Below are positions 63,107 through 63,840 of a stretch of DNA of 63,840 bases, one piece after another. The position numbers and the translations under genes were made by a program. Source of the DNA: DATCYX01 sp963714425 (lineage in GTDB: Bacteria > Chloroflexota > Anaerolineae > Anaerolineales > UBA4823); the NCBI GenBank assembly GCA_963714425.1, contig CAVQOI010000002.1:1-63840 (forward strand). The letters are read 5' to 3'. Numbering within the stretch: position 1 is the stretch's first letter; every line of letters begins with the position of its first letter. The notes below the pieces were generated by a model. That model searched no databases and was not told where the DNA came from. It saw only the letters and a list, made by a program, of their open reading frames with translations.

Positions 63107-63840
63107 TCATCCCAATCGCTGCCTGTTCCAGATTGCGCTTCCCACCATTACCACCACCAGCACCCCCACCAATACCCAGGCGGCGTTCGCCACCAGGGGT
63201 GAGCGCGCCTGCTTGATGGCGATCCCAGCAAACGCCCAGACGATCACCAGCGCAAAAGCCACATCCCCCCTATTGAAGAGCATCGTCGCCGCCAGCCCGG
63301 CTGCCACCACCAGCATGATCACCGCCCACACTTCCGGGCGGATTCCCCAGCCATCCCATTTAAGGTAATCCAGCAGGCTGGTGGCGTTGGCAATGGTCGC
63401 CACGCTCACCCAGCCAAGGTATACGCTGAAGGGGATTTGCACAAACCAGCGCTCCGCCGGGGAGACTGCCTCGCGCCCGATCCCCAGCTGTAAGTAGATA
63501 GCGATCAACGATCCCAGCAGGGTTAGCATAGCGACGATCGTGAGCGGGAACTGTTCGTAATGCCACAGGAACAGCCAGACGATATTGGCGGCGCAGCTCA
63601 AAACAAACAGCCAGCCTAATTGGGTCAAGCGCGGGTTGGACTGCTGTGCGGGCAGCGCCTGGTACACAGCAAAGAAGATCAGCCCCAGGTAGATGAGCCC
63701 CCAAATCGAGAAAACATACCCGGCGGGAACGAAATAGACATCAAAGCGGTCTGAAATCTCGCCGGTGTTCAATCCATTGAGCGGCAAAGCGTTCGCCAGG
63801 ACGTTGACGGCGATGACCGCCAGCACAGCCACGGCGTTGG
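63107..63840 (-). CDS. TspO/tryptophan-rich sensory-like membrane protein (partial)
   Basis: About seven hydrophobic segments rich in Trp: AGYVFSIWGLIYLGLIFFAV, NIVWLFLWHYEQFPL, VQIPFSVYLGWVSVATIANA. These match the TspO-like group of tryptophan-rich proteins, larger than classical TspO. The frame remains open to the window edge, so the true start may lie beyond 63840. Convergent with the gingipain-like gene. Ligand unknown. Confidence 0.8.
   Translation of the reverse strand, partial: NAVAVLAVIAVNVLANALPLNGLNTGEISDRFDVYFVPAGYVFSIWGLIYLGLIFFAVYQALPAQQSNPRLTQLGWLFVLSCAANIVWLFLWHYEQFPLTIVAMLTLLGSLIAIYLQLGIGREAVSPAERWFVQIPFSVYLGWVSVATIANATSLLDYLKWDGWGIRPEVWAVIMLVVAAGLAATMLFNRGDVAFALVIVWAFAGIAIKQARSPLVANAAWVLVGVLVVVMVGSAIWNRQRLG

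Overview
The window looks like a piece of a GC-rich, non-photosynthetic bacterial chromosome, most consistent with an uncultured Chloroflexota (Anaerolineae-like) lineage. This is an inference from gene style: lipoproteins with Thr/Pro-rich linkers, a secreted protein ending in an I-Y-L-P type tail, a four-domain ribosomal protein S1 with a repetitive acidic tail, a T-box in front of ileS, and intergenic word repeats. No rRNA or other decisive taxonomic marker is present. I see no prophage, transposase or CRISPR array.

Layout. 1-2539: two tandem, heavily frame-broken lipoprotein/M23-peptidase-like genes. 2808-5861 (minus): electron transfer flavoprotein etfB-etfA (disrupted) and an acyl-CoA dehydrogenase, a lipid or amino-acid oxidation module. 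6066-11633: TPR protein, rpsA, and a chelatase pair chlI-chlD joined by a GTGA overlap behind a dnaX-like A AAA AAG slippery site. 11716-17610: secreted M1-like peptidase, glycosyltransferase and galE, a GxxExxY protein bracketed by intergenic repeats, rhomboid protease and gmk. 17746-29303: small metabolic and membrane genes, two SDRs, a saccharopine-dehydrogenase-like enzyme, cyclophilin, cold-shock protein with a clear promoter and terminator, cyanophycinase-like peptidase, M50-like protein lacking its catalytic Glu, and a HigBA toxin-antitoxin pair with an operator inside its promoter. 29406-38818 (all minus): two SLC13-type permeases with different numbers of regulatory TrkA_C domains, tmk, an AAA/R3H protein, a GNAT-like protein and pdxT-pdxS. 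39109-42407: SDR/DUF2867 protein ending in a parS-like site, a perfect parS, a nucleotidyltransferase and a deoxynucleoside kinase. 42690-45631 (minus): a compact five-gene operon of unrecognised proteins, including two clear paralogues, with its own promoter and terminator. 45920-63840: REC-GAF-GGDEF-EAL regulator, pepF, ychF, tRNA-Leu(CAA), glgC, T-box plus ileS, a nested inverted-repeat element, a 1961-residue secreted gingipain-like protein, and a TspO-like protein cut by the edge.

How parts fit together. Overlapping stops and starts (GTGA, ATGA, TAATG) couple etfB-etfA, chlI-chlD, galE-glycosyltransferase, gmk-rhomboid and saccharopine dehydrogenase-EamA. Several strong -10 boxes lie about seven bases before a start codon, suggesting leaderless mRNAs (TPR protein, higB, the five-gene operon). 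Two word-like repeat families (CACGGAT/CACAGAT and CACGAAGG/CACAAAGG) occupy intergenic spaces and in two genes supply apparent N-terminal codons.

Caution on quality. Frameshifts are dense in the first 4.5 kb and recur singly in rpsA, chlD, the TPR gene, the GxxExxY gene, an SDR and ileS. Because rpsA and ileS are essential, many of these are probably assembly errors; this also limits certainty about the chlI-chlD junction. The best candidates for something new are the five-gene operon, the chlI-chlD frameshift site and the repeat-bracketed GxxExxY unit.
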